A stretch of DNA of 64,000 bases from Stercorarius parasiticus (GCA_013396915.1 VWZL01002832.1:188428-252427), one strand, 5' to 3'; positions 26,239 through 41,000 are shown, counted from the first letter of the stretch. Notes: generated by a model not told the origin, from the sequence alone. A program made the numbers and translations.

Positions 26239-29200
26239 CTAGAGATAAGGAATGCAGGGAACAACCAGAGTTAGGGACCTCACTGCTGCCCTTGGAACAG
26301 ACAATAACACCAGTGAAGTTTCCTGTCTTCTGCCACCAATAGGAACTATGTCAAATTGCTTATTATACCACTTATTTTTACCAATCAAACTGGCGTTTGG
26401 CATCTCATGGGTCATTTTCCATTGACTGGTACCTATTCTGGCTTTACAGGAGCTGGAGAATAGCATGAAAGCCAAAGACTCCACGGCAAGCACGGTCTAC
26501 ATGCTTCTGTTAAGGGGATGGAGACTGAAATGGTTCACCTCGACCTGCAAGCAACACCACGCGTCAGAATTCACACTATATTTAAATACATGACTTCACA
26601 CCCAAAGGCCTTCCCATCAAGTTATCTACTAACTCGGAAACAAACCACAGCAGTTTAAACTTAGCTCTTCCCATTTTGCAAGTGCTTTGAAATCAATGGC
26701 CCTTAGACACATTCCACCTTTGCAAGTGTCTTTAAAAAGTAACAGCTGATATGAAGCTATTATAAGGAGAGAAATCAGAATAACTCGTTTGGCAAAAGGA
26801 GGTGCACCCTTCATTGACCAGACAGTTGAGAAATAAAATTTTCATACTTCGATTTTTCAGTTTTTAACATGAGAACAATACTATGAGTTTGAGACTTCAC
26901 TAGTTGGACAATATGGTACCTGCAGGGTAACTGTGACAATAGCATGGGAAGAAAGGAGGCCAGGATGGATGCTGGTATGCTTAAGTACTGATCTCAAAGG
27001 CAGAATGGGCAGACAGTCATTTACAGACTGGGCGGCCTGGAGAGAGTAAGGCAAATAAGCAGAGCAACAAAACCAGAACTGCTGTGTGGGTTTTTTCAGC
27101 TTTAGCAGGGTTAAGTGCATGAGTCTGGAACACATTCACTTCTGGAACACGATCCTCTGCTGGTGACTGAATGTCTCCTTTGTCAGTTGCCCTGAGTCAC
27201 AGGCACACAGGGGCTCACTCTGGCCTCACAACTTCTCCGAGGACACATGGTGCATTGCGTGGAGCACGTCAAATTCCAGAAGTACCGGTGGATGCCAACG
27301 GTTCTCCTGGGCAGGGAGGTCAGGGGATACTTAGCAGGACAGCTGGAGAGACATGCTGACAGGTTTTGTGTTCATTGCTCAAGCTTTGCAAGTAAGCTAA
27401 AAACAACCTACTTCATGAAGTACACCAAGACCTCCACTGAAGTGGAAAAACAAAAAAAAAACCCCTAAACGCATTCTCTGCTCATCTGGCAAATACACTC
27501 ATCAAAATGTGTCCAAGCAGCTTTCCCTTCATTACTGCAGCAGTTAAAGATCTTTTAAGTATACAAAAATGTGCTGTTAGCACCACTGAAAGTTATAAAG
27601 GAGGCTTATTCAAGCATCTTTAAGCTTTTAAAACATCATTCGATACTTTGTACGTGGGTCTCTTCTAAAACAGATTTGAAAGATAATTATACTGATATCA
27701 GAACAGCAAACACTGCCACGTATGCACTGCTTGGGCTGCTATACCATTTTAGCCTCCTTTTCAATTCACCTTACTGCTCACAAAAACTTATTCAAAGAAA
27801 GGCTATAAATTGGAAAAACAGAAGGTATCATTCCCGCAGCACCTCTGGGCTGAAGCCAGCATACCCAAGATGAGTGACTACTTTTCTCAGAGATTCCCTT
27901 CAGTGCTGCCATTACACAACTAAAAGTTTAGCATTTGCTTCCACTATTACAACACTTAAATTCAGGCACCCCAAGCTTCAGGGCTTTTATTTTCATGATA
28001 TCCTCATGCAACAAAAATAACCTCATAGCTGTTCTGCTACTTTAGTTGAGTCAAGGTGTAAAGAACAGATAAACAGCATGCCTTGCGTCAGACAAGGCTC
28101 TGTCTGAGGCTTTGACTACTTTTGGCTCCAGGAGTTTCCGAGCCTATCTTTAGTAACCCTCCAGGAAGCACTCATCCAAATACTTGCTCAGCACCACACA
28201 CACCCCCCCCGAAACATGATCCCATTTAAACTCTTTGTGTCCATAACATTATCTGGCAAGGAGTCAGACACGTCCATTGCTGTGCGGAGAGGGGAGTCTA
28301 CGAGCCAATGCCCACTCCTTGGGATTCCAGTTACTGCCACATTTCATCTTCCACACAGATGGGGTGGAAAGAAATCCTTGCTTCTGGCTTCCAGGCTACT
28401 TACAGATTCAAGCAGGTATGTTTACACTACTACCTAACTTCTAAGTTGTCACAAGCTGTCAGGTTTCCTCCCTCAGCTCTTTCTTGTAAACAGAAGCCAG
28501 GTTACAATCCGCAGGTTGAGAACACTCTTCACCTCTGTAATAACATATGGGAGATGTTTTAGAAAACCTTAACCATAAAATAACAAATGCCAAAAATGTG
28601 CCTTTCCTCTGCAAGAAAAATTATACAGCAATAGACTTTATCTCAATAGGTTCCTCCACGATACCTAAGATGCCATACTAAGATTTTCAAGCATTAAAGT
28701 GACAGAACAACTGATTTTTACATTCCTTCATACGAGGCATCATCTCTGCCAAAGCCAAAGTATCCAAATATCCCCAAAAGCTGATCACTTTGGCTTCTAA
28801 TGCTGCTAGGAACAATCAATAAATATCAACAACACACTTCGTACTTTCTTCAGGATTTAAACAGCCTATAGAATAAAAGGACAGGGCAGCAACCATCTCA
28901 ACAGATGACAAATGACAATGCCACTGGCTAGCAGCAGCAGCAGAATGCACATCTGCTAGTGCTAAACCATACCTACCAGATCCGCTTACCAAATGCACTT
29001 CTGCCATCGCTGGTGGTCTGTGTTTCTACAGGGGAACCTGATCAGGCTGGTGTTAAGCCAGCACTCCTCAAAAACACTTCTAGCTGCTCCTACGTACTAC
29101 ACAGCAATATTCAGTGACAATTTTGGGGAGAAAGACTACAGCAAACAGTTCCATAGATAAAAATTAATCTGGTTATGGATGCCAGTGTTTTTTCATACAA

Positions 29201-30999
29201 TAAATGGCTTGGAGTGTGATATGCCGATCAAAATTAACATTTGGATATGATGCGTTGTCCGCTACATCCCACTCCTGGCCTTCAACTATGTTAGAGGTCC
29301 TTGCTCACACTGCAACATTCACGATGGCTGCATTCCAGTCTGAGGGTAAAAAGGTTGCCTGTAAGCGTGAAACACTTTGTTTATCCAAAAATATTTTAGC
29401 TCCAAGAAACATTAAAGCAAGGCATAGATTTCAGCATTTGCACAGTATAGAACTGCAACTCCTACAGATATTGCCAGAAACTTTCTTCCTTAAGGCTTTA
29501 CAGCTATAAAAAGACTATTTTGCTAAAGCAAAACTACAAACAAAAAGCAAAGTGTAATGCTCTTAATAATATGCTAAAAAGGGTTGTTATAGCAAGGGTG
29601 ATAACAAGCAGAGGACAAAGCAGGGCATGCCATTTCACTTGCTCACTTTGTTCAGAGCAGATTAATGAGTAGGAAAAACTCCATGTCACAGCAGGGTAAA
29701 CCAAAATTTATGGGGTCTTCCCCAGTAAGTGGGCTCTGGAAAAGCACTATAAAAGAAAAGAGACTTTCCCTGCAGCCTGGTCCACAATTTAACCCGACAT
29801 AGTGAAATCCAGCTAGCCAGCAGATCATCTACTACACTTAAGCCTTACAATGATCATACCCACCTTAAAAATAAAACTGCCCAAAGCACATTAGTTAGGC
29901 TGTTGTTTAAGACAAGAAGAATTAATCACATCAGTCACCAGAGGCAAAAGCGTAACATTTGACAGGGGAGATTTTCAAACACCACTCACTATTCAGCACA
30001 ATTCAATTATCCCAGGGGTATAGAACTGAAAGACATGAGTATTAAGAATGTTATCGTTCAAAAGCACAAAGAAGCATCTCCTTTTCCAGCTCAAAGCTCT
30101 TCTCATTTAAAGACATGCTCTAGACACGCTCATATTTGACTACTGATCCCTGTTTTAGTAGAGCAGCAAAGGCTAAATCAGATGTGCTGTACTCGCTAAG
30201 GCCAGGATAGCTAGCTAGGAGGAAAAAAAAAAAAAAGAGGGGTCAGGGAACAGTTATCTCCAGCCCCACTACACTAATTCTGTAGTAGTTATTGATTAGT
30301 GCATTTTTCTGTACTGTCTCTTTATTTAGCTCTGCAGGCTCCCCATCCTATATGTCCAGGTGCATGCTTTTCTTGGCTTGTGGTTTCATTGTTTGCCCCT
30401 GCCAGGGAATTCCCAACCACAAGCTGGTTCTGCACTGGCTCCTCACTTCCATAAGCTGCCCAATTAATCAATGGACTTATTCTAAACTACACTAAAAATG
30501 TAGAATTAACCAAATATAAACAGAAAAAAAAAAGTTAAGCTTTTAAAACAGTGATCTGGCAGATAAGGAAATGTTTTCCTGCTCTGCTAACTCCACTATA
30601 TGCAGGTTTATGGCAAGGTAATATAATACTACATATTTCCATATTTTTATGTTAAAAAACATTAGGAGATCCAATACAGCACGGGGACAATGAAACATCA
30701 AGTTTTGACATTACCAAAAATGTATGTGCAGAAAAATAAGCCCTACTGTTTGATAAGCCATCGGTACTCAAAAACACATGGACCTTCACATAGGTCTTAC
30801 TCACACTGCCTTGCAAGCTGGAATTTGCCTGGTGTAGTCAGAGACCTCAGACAAACAGGAACTGCAAGTGAAACCCAGACAATCCAATATACCAAAAAAC
30901 CCCAAAGAAATTAAGTTGGAATAAACTTTGGTCAACTTGGTGCTTACCCTTCATGAGGTTAACTTCAGATCTGAGAAACCATTTTTCAAGACTAGTCTT
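26239..30999. other. Non-coding stretch, probably intronic
   Basis: No supported gene or recognised repeat. A10 lies near 27452-27461, A14 near 30223-30236 and A10 near 30514-30523. A run of eight or more C residues lies near 28203-28210. Confidence 0.45.
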
Positions 31000-31090
31000 G
31001 TGCAACACTGAAATATAAGAATACCAGACAAGGCCCAAGAGTTTAACCAAAAGCTTGCAAGTTTATTATGGGTCCCTGACGAGACCCCTG
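31000..31090 (-). mobile_element. Possible minus-strand LTR fragment (R/U5-like)
   Basis: Read on the minus strand, this segment has AATAAA (plus 31062-31067 as TTTATT) with the context CCCATAATAAACTTGCAAGC, followed by TTGGGCCTTGTCTGG. That looks like the polyadenylation-signal region of a retroviral LTR. I see no TG...CA boundaries, TATA box or target duplication, so this is a weak call. It could be unrelated AT-rich intron sequence. Confidence 0.25.
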
Positions 31091-31426
31091 GCAACAACCA
31101 CCTGCAAAAATAAACACACAGCTTTTATGTGAAAACACAGATAATTTCAGTCTTGCTCTAAAAAGCCAATGAGTGCATTATTGCTTAGTATTGAACAAAC
31201 TGTAAGACCAAGAGCACATTACAACCACCACATGACAGTAAAACCAAATAGACTTCATTTTCCGGGGTTTTTTTTTTCCCCTTACACCAGGGATAAAAGT
31301 AGTTAACACCTGGCATATTAAGTGCCAAAATCAGCTGGTTTGCTTAAATGCAACAAACAAAATAATCTGCAGTACTGACATCTAAAGAACATGGTTAAAA
31401 AGTTACATATGCACTCTGTATAAAGT

Positions 31427-32017
31427 TGTAATAGAACTTTGATTGAACTTTAGCTGAACTCCTGAAACCAAAACTTAATTGGGCCTTTTGCACCTGGACT
31501 AGATGTAGAAACAATTAACCGAAACTTAGATCAAAGAAATTGAATTGTTGAAGGATTACCATATCGAGAGCTTACTGAAGGCCAACAAGGCCCACAGAGG
31601 GAGTGCATTCCCAGTCTCTGATCTAAGCATAGGATGACAAGATGCATCACCTGTGGAATGGAGTCGAGATAACAGTGTGTCCAAGAGGAGCCACAGGAGA
31701 TTGTAATACTAAAATGCACACCCTCTTGTAAGTAATGAGCACGCTAATTAAAGGGATTTCCCAAAATGTTTAAAACGTTAACTTGAATGCATATGTATGA
31801 TGAGGGATGGTAAAGGAACTGTAGCTCGCCTATCAGCTGTATCTTATCACTATAAATCTGGGACTGTCAGAAATGCGTGGTGTGCTGACTGTTGTTAAAT
31901 ACCCAGCAACTGATTCTGCAGAACTGAAATAAAGACAAATATAAAGACAAATATCTCAACTCTGTGTCTTGATTGGTTTTTGCATATTGGCTGAAGAACC
32001 ATTATTTACGGACAACA
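31427..32017 (+). mobile_element. Probable solo LTR of an endogenous retrovirus
   Basis: The segment begins TGTAATAG and ends GGACAACA, giving TG...CA termini with a short imperfect inverted repeat (TGT/ACA). In the expected order it holds a TATA box (TATAAAT at 31851) and a polyadenylation signal (AATAAA at 31928-31933), then a T/G-rich stretch from about 31959 that would fit U5. Length is about 591 bp, normal for avian LTRs. I see no retroviral genes on either side, so it appears to be solo. Flanks give only an imperfect possible target duplication (AAAGT before, GTAGT after), so the ends are approximate. The family was not identified. Confidence 0.6.
31929..31952 (+). repeat. 12-bp tandem duplication inside the LTR
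   Basis: ATAAAGACAAAT occurs twice in tandem (31929-31940 and 31941-31952). The first copy overlaps the AATAAA signal, so the second carries an alternative TATAAA hexamer. Confidence 0.9.
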
Positions 32018-35000
32018 GTAGTTGCCGAGGTACGAACAACAAAAGCAGCAAGTCACACAAGATTGTCAAGTCTTAATTTAAGAAAAAAAAAAAGTAAAAG
32101 AACAACTGTACTCCACCTTTGAAAGCACAGGAGAGGCAGAAAGGTAGGCTTCTCATTTATCAAAAGGATCAAACAGCACCTCCAGGTTTCACAAGACCCC
32201 TGCAATCTTTAAAAATGAGATCTCTCTTTTTCTTTCTCCAAAGACACACAGCTTTACAAGCCTGCTCGGAGAGAAAGCCTAATTCTGATCCACATGTAAG
32301 TAGGCGTGCAAACAGCACCTGTACTGTACCGAGTTTCAAGGGTGTCAAACTAAAAGCCATAGAGATTTTATTCTTTGCTGCCAGTCAGTACAAAGAGCAA
32401 TAGGCAAAGTTGCCTTGTACCGTTGAATTTACATGTCAATACTGAAGTAGACAAAGAGGTTGGAATATAAAAGCAACCTTCAGTCTTCCTGTCCACTCAG
32501 ATTCTTCTCCAAACACTTGTAAAATGACACAGCTATCCCAGTTAGTGCGATTAAGTCATTGGCCTACCTGACAGGCCAATCAAGCATTCCCAGTACCCTA
32601 TCAGTGATTTAAATTAGTGGCATAACAGTTCATCACTGCCTCACCGAGAGACCTTTCCAAGTCACTGCAGAAGGCGGTGGCATAGAAAATAAATCTATTC
32701 CCTTCATTTTCAGAGATTTACAAGGGTTATGCTCACATAAGAGAAATTGTAACAGCCTTTTGCCTTCTTCAAACCCCCCCCCTTCTTTTTTTTTTTTCCA
32801 TTTGGAGTCTGAATTAATTACAGTCCAGAGAGCAGATGAGCATTAGCTCAGTCTCAGTCCCCCAATGAACTGTCTGCACTGCTCTGACCTAGACGGACTT
32901 CACCGACCAGAAGAAAGCCTCTCAGCACTGTGCAAACACCGTTGCAACAGTAATGAAAGCTGAAATCTGTCGTGCTATCTCGTTTCCCATTCCTCTGCAC
33001 AATACATTTTATTTTTAGGCTAGAATATCTAACGCAGGAGGGAAAGAAAGGATGGTGACGGGCACCACAGCTGAAAACAAACTCTGAAACACCAAGAACG
33101 AGACGTCCATTTCACGTTTAGTTACATTAGCTACACCTTCAACTCACATTCAGCATTTCTGGAGTCACAATAGCAAGATTTATACTATCACGCTGATGTC
33201 ACCTTCACGTGTGGTTTCCCCACAGTCACAAGCTGCTTACAAAGGGCTTGTCACCATCCTCGTGAACGAGATCCAATGCTTTTTTGCCTCTTGCTTAATA
33301 GGGAAACAATATGATTGAACAAGCTGGGTTAGGGATGGAAGAAGATGACACGGGAGATTGAGCAGGTGACTCCTGAGTGGTGGTTCTGTAAGGAAATCTC
33401 AGGTTTGAGAATTTAGAAGTTAGTGAAGCTCTTTTATATCTACACTTTATTAGAGCCAAAGGCAGTAACAAAATGTACCTCTGGAGAGAATCCAAAGGTC
33501 AGAATGAGAAAGGTATGGAAGCAGGCAACGCAGAACAGATCTCCATTTTAAGCTCACACAATGTTTATGTACATGGACAAAGTGATCCTCCAGCAGTGAC
33601 CTGCTCCCTTCTCACACACAATGCTTCCCTACACTTAAGGGACTTTCTTCTCACAGCACTGCAAATATTCATAAAAGTAACAAAGCTACATAGCGAGACT
33701 TGGGCAGCAAGTTCTGCATAAGGGCAAAAAGCAAAGCTAAGGAAAAAGAAGAAAATTGGCCAATATCAAGCACACCTTTTCCTGAAGCAACTTCTCTTGA
33801 TAGAGAGCTAATTTGCACCTTGGACAGCTAGAGATGAAGGGATGCACACTCAGAAGTAGAATCAGAGCCTTTGACAGCCTGAAGCTCTGATGTAGTTGCT
33901 TCGTCTCCTCTTTCACAGTGAGACTTTTTCAAACTTATCAAGAACATCTCAGAAACCTCTCATACCCACTTAAATCAGGCATTAAGTGGAGCTGAAGTGA
34001 GACAGTGTATCTGCTATTACACTAAAATTGTCTTACATGTTCCCTTTTACTAATTCTGTTGGTGCCATAGTTATCAGTGGGAAGCAGGAGGAAGCTGGAA
34101 GGCTGTTCATCAGAGCAGCATGATACAGGTAATGGCACAGTAATTCAATACATACTTGCCCTCTGGGAATATTTAATTCCACAGCTGGGTCTGCAGAGGA
34201 GCTTGGTGACGCGACAGAGGTGCAGCCTGCTCCTAAGTTTCACAAACCTTGCCTGTTTCTTGGGTCTCCGGAGGCCGAGCAAGCGGAGGCTCTGCTATCA
34301 GTGTGCTGGAAGTGGTTTATTCCCTCGTGGCTGTAAAACGCAGCAGTTCAGCAGCAACCAGACCTCAAACTCCCAGCGAGGTTTCATCTGCCACACACAC
34401 ACCAAATTCATCAGAAACTTTTTTCTCCTGAGACACTGCCTTGAGCCTCCTGGAAGGAGAGATTCACTTATTCTTTTATTGCAGTGGCAAGAGACTTGCA
34501 CATATACACTGAGGGCAATGAATTCAAGCTGGATTTGCACTTCACTAATTCACTGCAAGTAAAAAGCAAAGTTACAAAATTATATGGGTGCTTTAATCAG
34601 TCTACAAAGCAGTGTGTAAGAGTGGCTGATGGGCAACAATTACTGTGTGCTAAAAACCAATACATCCCTAGTCTGATGCAAATGATACTTAAATCTCAGT
34701 AAGAGTGCTTTTCAAGTTGGCTTAGCACACACAGTAACAAGTGGCAGATGACTTGCTAGGGGCTGGGAGGGAGGGCGGAGTTGAGGGGTCATCTCTGTTG
34801 AAAGGCAGCACAACGCGTCCGTGAGTGAAGTAACTCAAGCTGGCCTGCAACAAAGTACAGGTGAGCCCTAAAGAAGAAAAAAAAAAATTTGCAATTTCTA
34901 GCCGCAAAAGCTACTGTGACTTTCAAAGGTTCACACAGTTCACAGCAGAAATTTGTTTCACAAAGTTTTCTACCCTCTGTCTTGACCTAAACCCATCAAC

Positions 35001-38000
35001 TTGGAAAACGAATTTTCTGGACCACACCCCTTCCAGGCTACAGTTATTACTTTTAATCTGGTTTCTTTTGGGCATTGAAAAGAATTTGTGCATTGCTGCA
35101 ATATTCCTCCTATGCGGTTAAATAAATGGTAAGAGATGGTTACCCGAAGGAGATGATGATTGGTACTCATTCATTCCTTATAAAAAAAAAAAAAGATATA
35201 CTTTCAGAGTTTGATTTTGAAAAGGCTCTGTTTGCTATACCTCTGGCTTGAAGGCAGAGCAAAGCCCTTAAGGATAAGCAAACCTGGACGGGCACCACAA
35301 AAGCAAATAAGAAGCACTTTAAGTCTCCTGTAGCTATTTGGCACCTGTCAAAGCCTCAGCTACCCCACAGCAGGCCACCTTTCCCAGAAACAACAGTTCA
35401 ATACCGCGAATTGCGACCAATGCAACTAATGAATACACACTTCAAGTTTAAATATACACAGATTCTGATTTAACTTTGACCACTTCTAAAGAGGAGCCAC
35501 ACGAGAAAAGCTCCGACAGTCCTTCCAGTGCACAAACTAGGCTGGGGAAGGCACAGCCAGCTCTTTTGGATGGAGGAACTGCCATGTCACAGTCTCATCA
35601 TCACCAACACTATTTTAAAAGCCTCACGCCCCAAAACCTGAAGTATGACCAGCCTAGTTTTGACCTGCATGAGCAACTCACTCTCCCCGGTGTCTCATCT
35701 GTTAGCCCTCAACATCTCATTTTCACTATGCAACCTCGATGCTTTTACACTTCGTTTTGAAGAGTTTTACTGTGGGTCTCGTATTTCAGCACAAGCGTTC
35801 ATTTCTCCTTCTGACAGTTTCCGTGGTAAACTTTGATATTGCATCCAGTTACCAAATCATGGTTTTTGAAAGACAAGCAAGTTCCCTGAAGAAAACAAAG
35901 TACTGGATTGGTGAGGGAGGGGGGAATTCTCTGCTGTGGTCTGCTCCTGCTAAAAGTACTAATAGCTGGGAGTCTGAAAGCTGCGTCTGCACAGACATGA
36001 GGGATTAATAGTATCTTCCCAAATAATTTTGTTAACGAGGGCAACGTTACTGGCTTTTGCACTACTTCCCTTTTTGAGAGGCCATCTCCTATACTGCATC
36101 TGTTAGCTTTATAAACGCCAAACAGCCTCTTCCAGTTTTAACAGTTAATTAAATGATTTATGAAAGGTGCAAAACCACTAAATTGGCAGGAAAAACCGAG
36201 CTCCAGCAATGTATTTGCAAATTTGACCTGAACAAAACAACGTAATTTCTCTAAAAAATAATGGAAAAGAAGGAGGAAACTTGAGCTACATCTTCCTCAA
36301 CAGGGAGAAGTGCTGCTGGGGCTGCAGAGAAAACTCGTCCTTAGGAGCAAGGCACCTGGCACTATCAGTAGAAAGGACCTTGCCCCGCATGCAAAGAAGA
36401 CCCCCACAATGCCTTATTCAGAAGGGATAACAGTAACATAACACCAAAGAGTACTGGTACCATAAAAACATCGAAACCGTGACATTAAACAAACCCATTT
36501 GAAAACAGCTGTTTCTGCCTATTTCTGTTCAGCAGCCCAACGTGGGAGTAACCCACCAGCCTTGCTTTACAGGACTTGTTTTTGGAGTTGCCTGCTTTCA
36601 GTTCCCAATGTAAGCAAGAAATTTATGTGCCTGCAGTACCCAGGTCCTTAGAAATATCAGTAGTACAACATACTTCACTTTTCAGCAAAAAAAAAAAAAA
36701 AAAAACCCAAACTTTATTCTGCAGATTTGACAAGCCAGTTGGCCTCGGATCTAGCAAAAGCCTGGTGCTTGGATCCACCTCCCCCCTAACCACAGGCCCC
36801 AAAAGCTAGACACACCTCGGGATCAGGAATCTGTTCCACGCCTCTAAAAGCCATTTGAAAAGTCTTGGGGCTACCCAAGTAACTGCTAATTCCCCTTAAT
36901 TGCTGGAATGGGACCGTTCCCTCCGCAAGGAAGGGGAGGCAGCCAGGAATTACAGCCATCTCTCCCTTCCCTGCCCTGCCCTCGGGGGACGCTTATCCCT
37001 GGCTCCAGCCTCATCCATGCTGGGAAAAGCAGACCTCCTCGAAACCCATACATTGTGATCCTGGTTGTACTTCTGGATGATCTCTTGCAGAGAAAGCACG
37101 ACACGGTGACACGTATGACCTGGGTGGGAGCATAACTGGGATGCCTTCACTTGTGAGTTTTATTTTGGCTCATCGCAAACAGCTTGGTGAAAATCCAAAC
37201 GCGCACACTTGCAACAAGCAGGACGAGGATCCTCCTTCCTTTCCCTTGCAGCTCTGCATGTTGTTTTTTAGTTGTTAAAGGGGCAGTAACTGTGGCAAAG
37301 CATCCTCCCGTGCCCACCCCCCCCGCGCTCGGAGGGCTGTTTGCTGAACAGTCTGACGGGGGGAAGGGTGAGAAACAACCTGGATAGCACAACTAAAGGG
37401 TTTACTGTAATAGGCTTAACTGCTGAGCTGGTAGCTGCAAAAGGGATAGCTGAAGTCCCAAAAGCACCAGCAGGTTCTGCCCTCATCAGATATAGCCATG
37501 GAGCTTTCTACGTAGGATTAAAGATGGACTGACACGCGTTGCAAAAGCAGTTTCATTAAGGAAAAAAAATCAACACAGACCCTAAATTTCTGATGCTGAC
37601 CTTTACCAAGCCAGACTTTGTTTCCTGCTTTAGCACAATCAAAAACCAGCCCTCAGTTTACGCTTGATCAGCTGCGCCTATTACCAGTTGTTACAAACAA
37701 TCTGCAACAACATTTTCATCCCCTCCCTGCAATTTCTAGGAAATCAATTGCATGTGAGCATGAAAAGAGAATCTGAGCTTGACACCACTTGCCAGAACAA
37801 TTTTCCTACATTTTGAGTATAAAAACACCACACACAAACCTGGTGACTGATCTAGCAAAGGCAACTGTGTAAATATCAAGCTTCCTTTCCCTTGTCACCT
37901 TATCAGAAGCCCCAAATACCGCACAAGGTCACCGGCAGCACAGCAGGACTCAGTGGTACCGACACCATGTGCTCCAGGTGAGGCCAAAACCTGCCCTTTC

Positions 38001-41000
38001 TAAGCAGGACCCAAGTTACTCTCCTTCCACAGCAGATGCTCCCCTATGACTCGGTGCTGGGGTTCAATTCCCCCCCCGCCCCCGTGCACTCAGCTGGAGG
38101 CCCCTTGCATCCCATTGCTGCCCTGGCTCTTTCTAATAACAAGTAGCTGGAAAGATCTGGTTTCTGTTTCCTTCCCTCCACCCTTCAGGTGACAGCCACC
38201 TCTCAGGGACATCTAGGAGCCTGGGAAGATGGTAGCAGTAGGGGTCTCACAGGACATGACAAGGGTGGGAATGGATGCGAGGAGGTTGAAGGCATGGAGG
38301 GACGGCAAGAAGACCAGCTCTAAGAGGTGATTTGAAAGTGTATAATTTTAGTTGCATTTCTGAGCCTTGTACAAACCTCCACTCACTTTGATGACAAGGA
38401 CCACCACAACTGGTAGGTTTAATTTGGGAACACTTGCAAAGTCATGCTGAGAATACTTCTATTAAATGCTGTGCTTAATACGGAGTCGCTTTACTGCGCA
38501 TATACTGCATCCCAATACTTACACATGAGGAATAAGTTAAGTACGCAGCTTTGTAAGTACCTAGGAAAGTCTCCAGATAAGGGAATAGCACTCCTCCCTG
38601 CCGAGCTAACTTTAATGCTTGTCGAAGCCAGTGGAGGGCCAGTGCTGCCCTCACCCTGTGAATGTAAATCATAGCAATAAAAATACCAATTAGAAAAAGA
38701 AAGGTACTTCGTTCAAGACAATCTAACATGCCCTGTACAAGACAATCTATCTTCTAAGGGTCTGACTTGAGATCTTCACTTAAACAAACAAACAAAGTAC
38801 AGCACAAATAAAATATGTGGGTTATTATTAAGCATACAGCAAGTCACTTCACATAAATGACCACAGAGTATTTCACCTCTGTTTTATGAAAATGTTTTTA
38901 AAGCAGTCCTTGAAAGGAACAAATCCTCAAATTCAGAAGAGGACAATAATGCCTCCCGAGAAGCCAATATAGAGACCGTTCCTCTTTTTATTTATTTTTA
39001 TTCTTCCCTGAATTTTAAGGTTATAAACACAGAAAGATCACCATGTTCAGCTGTTCAAATGCTTCACTTTGCGGTGTCTGTGAAAAGAAATGGACTTTTT
39101 CTTCCTTCTAGCTGAAGTTTGTGTTGCCTCTTTAGTGACTAGCAACATTAAGAACAAAGACAAAAGGATGCAAGAACTATACACAACTGCACATCTGAAC
39201 CCCTTGTGCCTGCGAGCTCTCACCCTAAATCACACTTCTGATTTCACACTTCTTTGTGTCTAGAATACACCCCAAAGGCAAGCATACATTCACACACACT
39301 TTACCTAGAATACTAGGAACTGGCTTTATAAATGCTGAAATCCCTTCCTAGAGGATGGACTAGTCAAGGCTGCTACAGCACCAATGTAGTAGCATCAGTA
39401 TCTTAATTGCATCTTAGTAAGATCAGGCACCACAAATACCCCAGTGGCTTCTTGCCTGTGCCCTCTGCCACTGCTCCTCTGCTTCCTCTTGTGCCACCAG
39501 ATCCTTTCCCAGGGATTTCCCATTCACAGCATCACTGCTCACTTCACCCCCTTCTGCTGGGGGGAGAATATGGCGTTTCCACCAGCCCCTCACCATCTCC
39601 AGTGCCGGAGCACCAAGGCTGTGCCCCAGCTCAGAGAAAGCACTGGGCATCTGCTGGGGGAGCAAGGGACAGGACTGCACTGGGCAGAGGGAAAAGTCCC
39701 ACACCATGGTGCACAAAAGGATTGCTGCAGCACCCCAAAACCCACCAAGCCCAGGGAAAGAGAATGGCACGCGAGCGTTTCTTTCTGATAGCAGCAAATT
39801 GCACTAAATTAACATGGCATAGTCTATTATACAAGAGTTACATTAAAATACGTCCCGCAAGCGTTTATGGCTGCATTGGGTTCTATCCCAACTATCCTAG
39901 TTCAGGAAAGTACTGGGAAACAAGCAAGTTTGAGCATTTCCAGCTGTCATAACAGGTCCTGTCACTGCATTGGGTATTCACTGCCAGCAGGAGCTTTATT
40001 TGTCACCTCTTTCTTACAAAAGAGGCACCCACTTCAGTTTAGTCTACTACAGACCCACAACTGCCTCTCACGGTGTGCTTTTAAAAAAATGTAAAATAAA
40101 ATCAACAACACATCAGTCAGAAAAAAAAGTTTGACGACACAGTTACTGCAGAAGTTCTTCCACTTCAGTGGCGCAGAGATTGCTGTTAGTATTTTGCATG
40201 ACACAGACCTGGTAACAGCGCAGTTACCACAGTGCTAGTGAGGGCAGAAAACACGGGCGCAATCCCACGTGCTGACATCACCATGTTGCTGTCTCCCTCT
40301 TGATAAGGTCCTACTCTGCTAGGTAAACCACAATGCATTTCTCCAAAACCTCCTGGGACACTCTTTAACACTGGAAACTGAGGAGATGAAGAGAAGGAGT
40401 CAGGGGTGAAATGAGCTCTATGAGAGCCATGAATTAATCCACCCCAGAAAGCTCACTTTGAACAGTTGTACCTAAACTTTTGGTTCAATTCTGGGAATTG
40501 AATCTTCAGCCTCACAACCTAAAAGCAGGGATTTAGTTATAGGGATCAGAGCTCATAGCTCCAAGGCATTCACACCTCACCTGAGTCCCAGGGTGGCAAG
40601 CCTCCTGCCACAAGCCACCATGCTACCTCAACCACCAGCTCAGAAAGTACTTGCACCAGTGAAAACCACTCTCCCTCACTCTAGGAAATTCAAGCAGTTC
40701 ATCTCCAGTGAACATCTGGAGATGGTCCACATGCTGAACACATCAAAAAGATTTTCGTTGCTACTTAAATGAAAATTTGTAATAAATCAACTAGGATCCT
40801 TTAGAAAATAGCATGCCACCCTTATTAGCATTTGCATGCATATTAAACACCATGCAATTAGTCAAAGTCTTAATGACAACATTTATGCATGAACTTACAC
40901 AAGAGATGGGACTGAACTGTGCACCCCAACTACATACGAGCAACCAAGACTATGAGGTGCAGTTACTTTTTCTGATGTTCAAAAAGGGGTAAGGTTTATT

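Noticed and set aside
27247..27468. 73-codon plus-strand frame with a fairly protein-like middle
   Set aside because: No family recognised and no flanking splice signals that I could support. It ends in a lysine string from an A-run.
38041..38090. GGGGTTCAATTCCCC, resembling a tRNA T-arm
   Set aside because: No matching acceptor, D-arm or anticodon stem upstream. The match comes from a C-run beside GGGG.
39407..39952. 181-codon plus-strand open frame
   Set aside because: Overlapping frames of similar length on both strands, no recognisable motif and no splice or promoter context.
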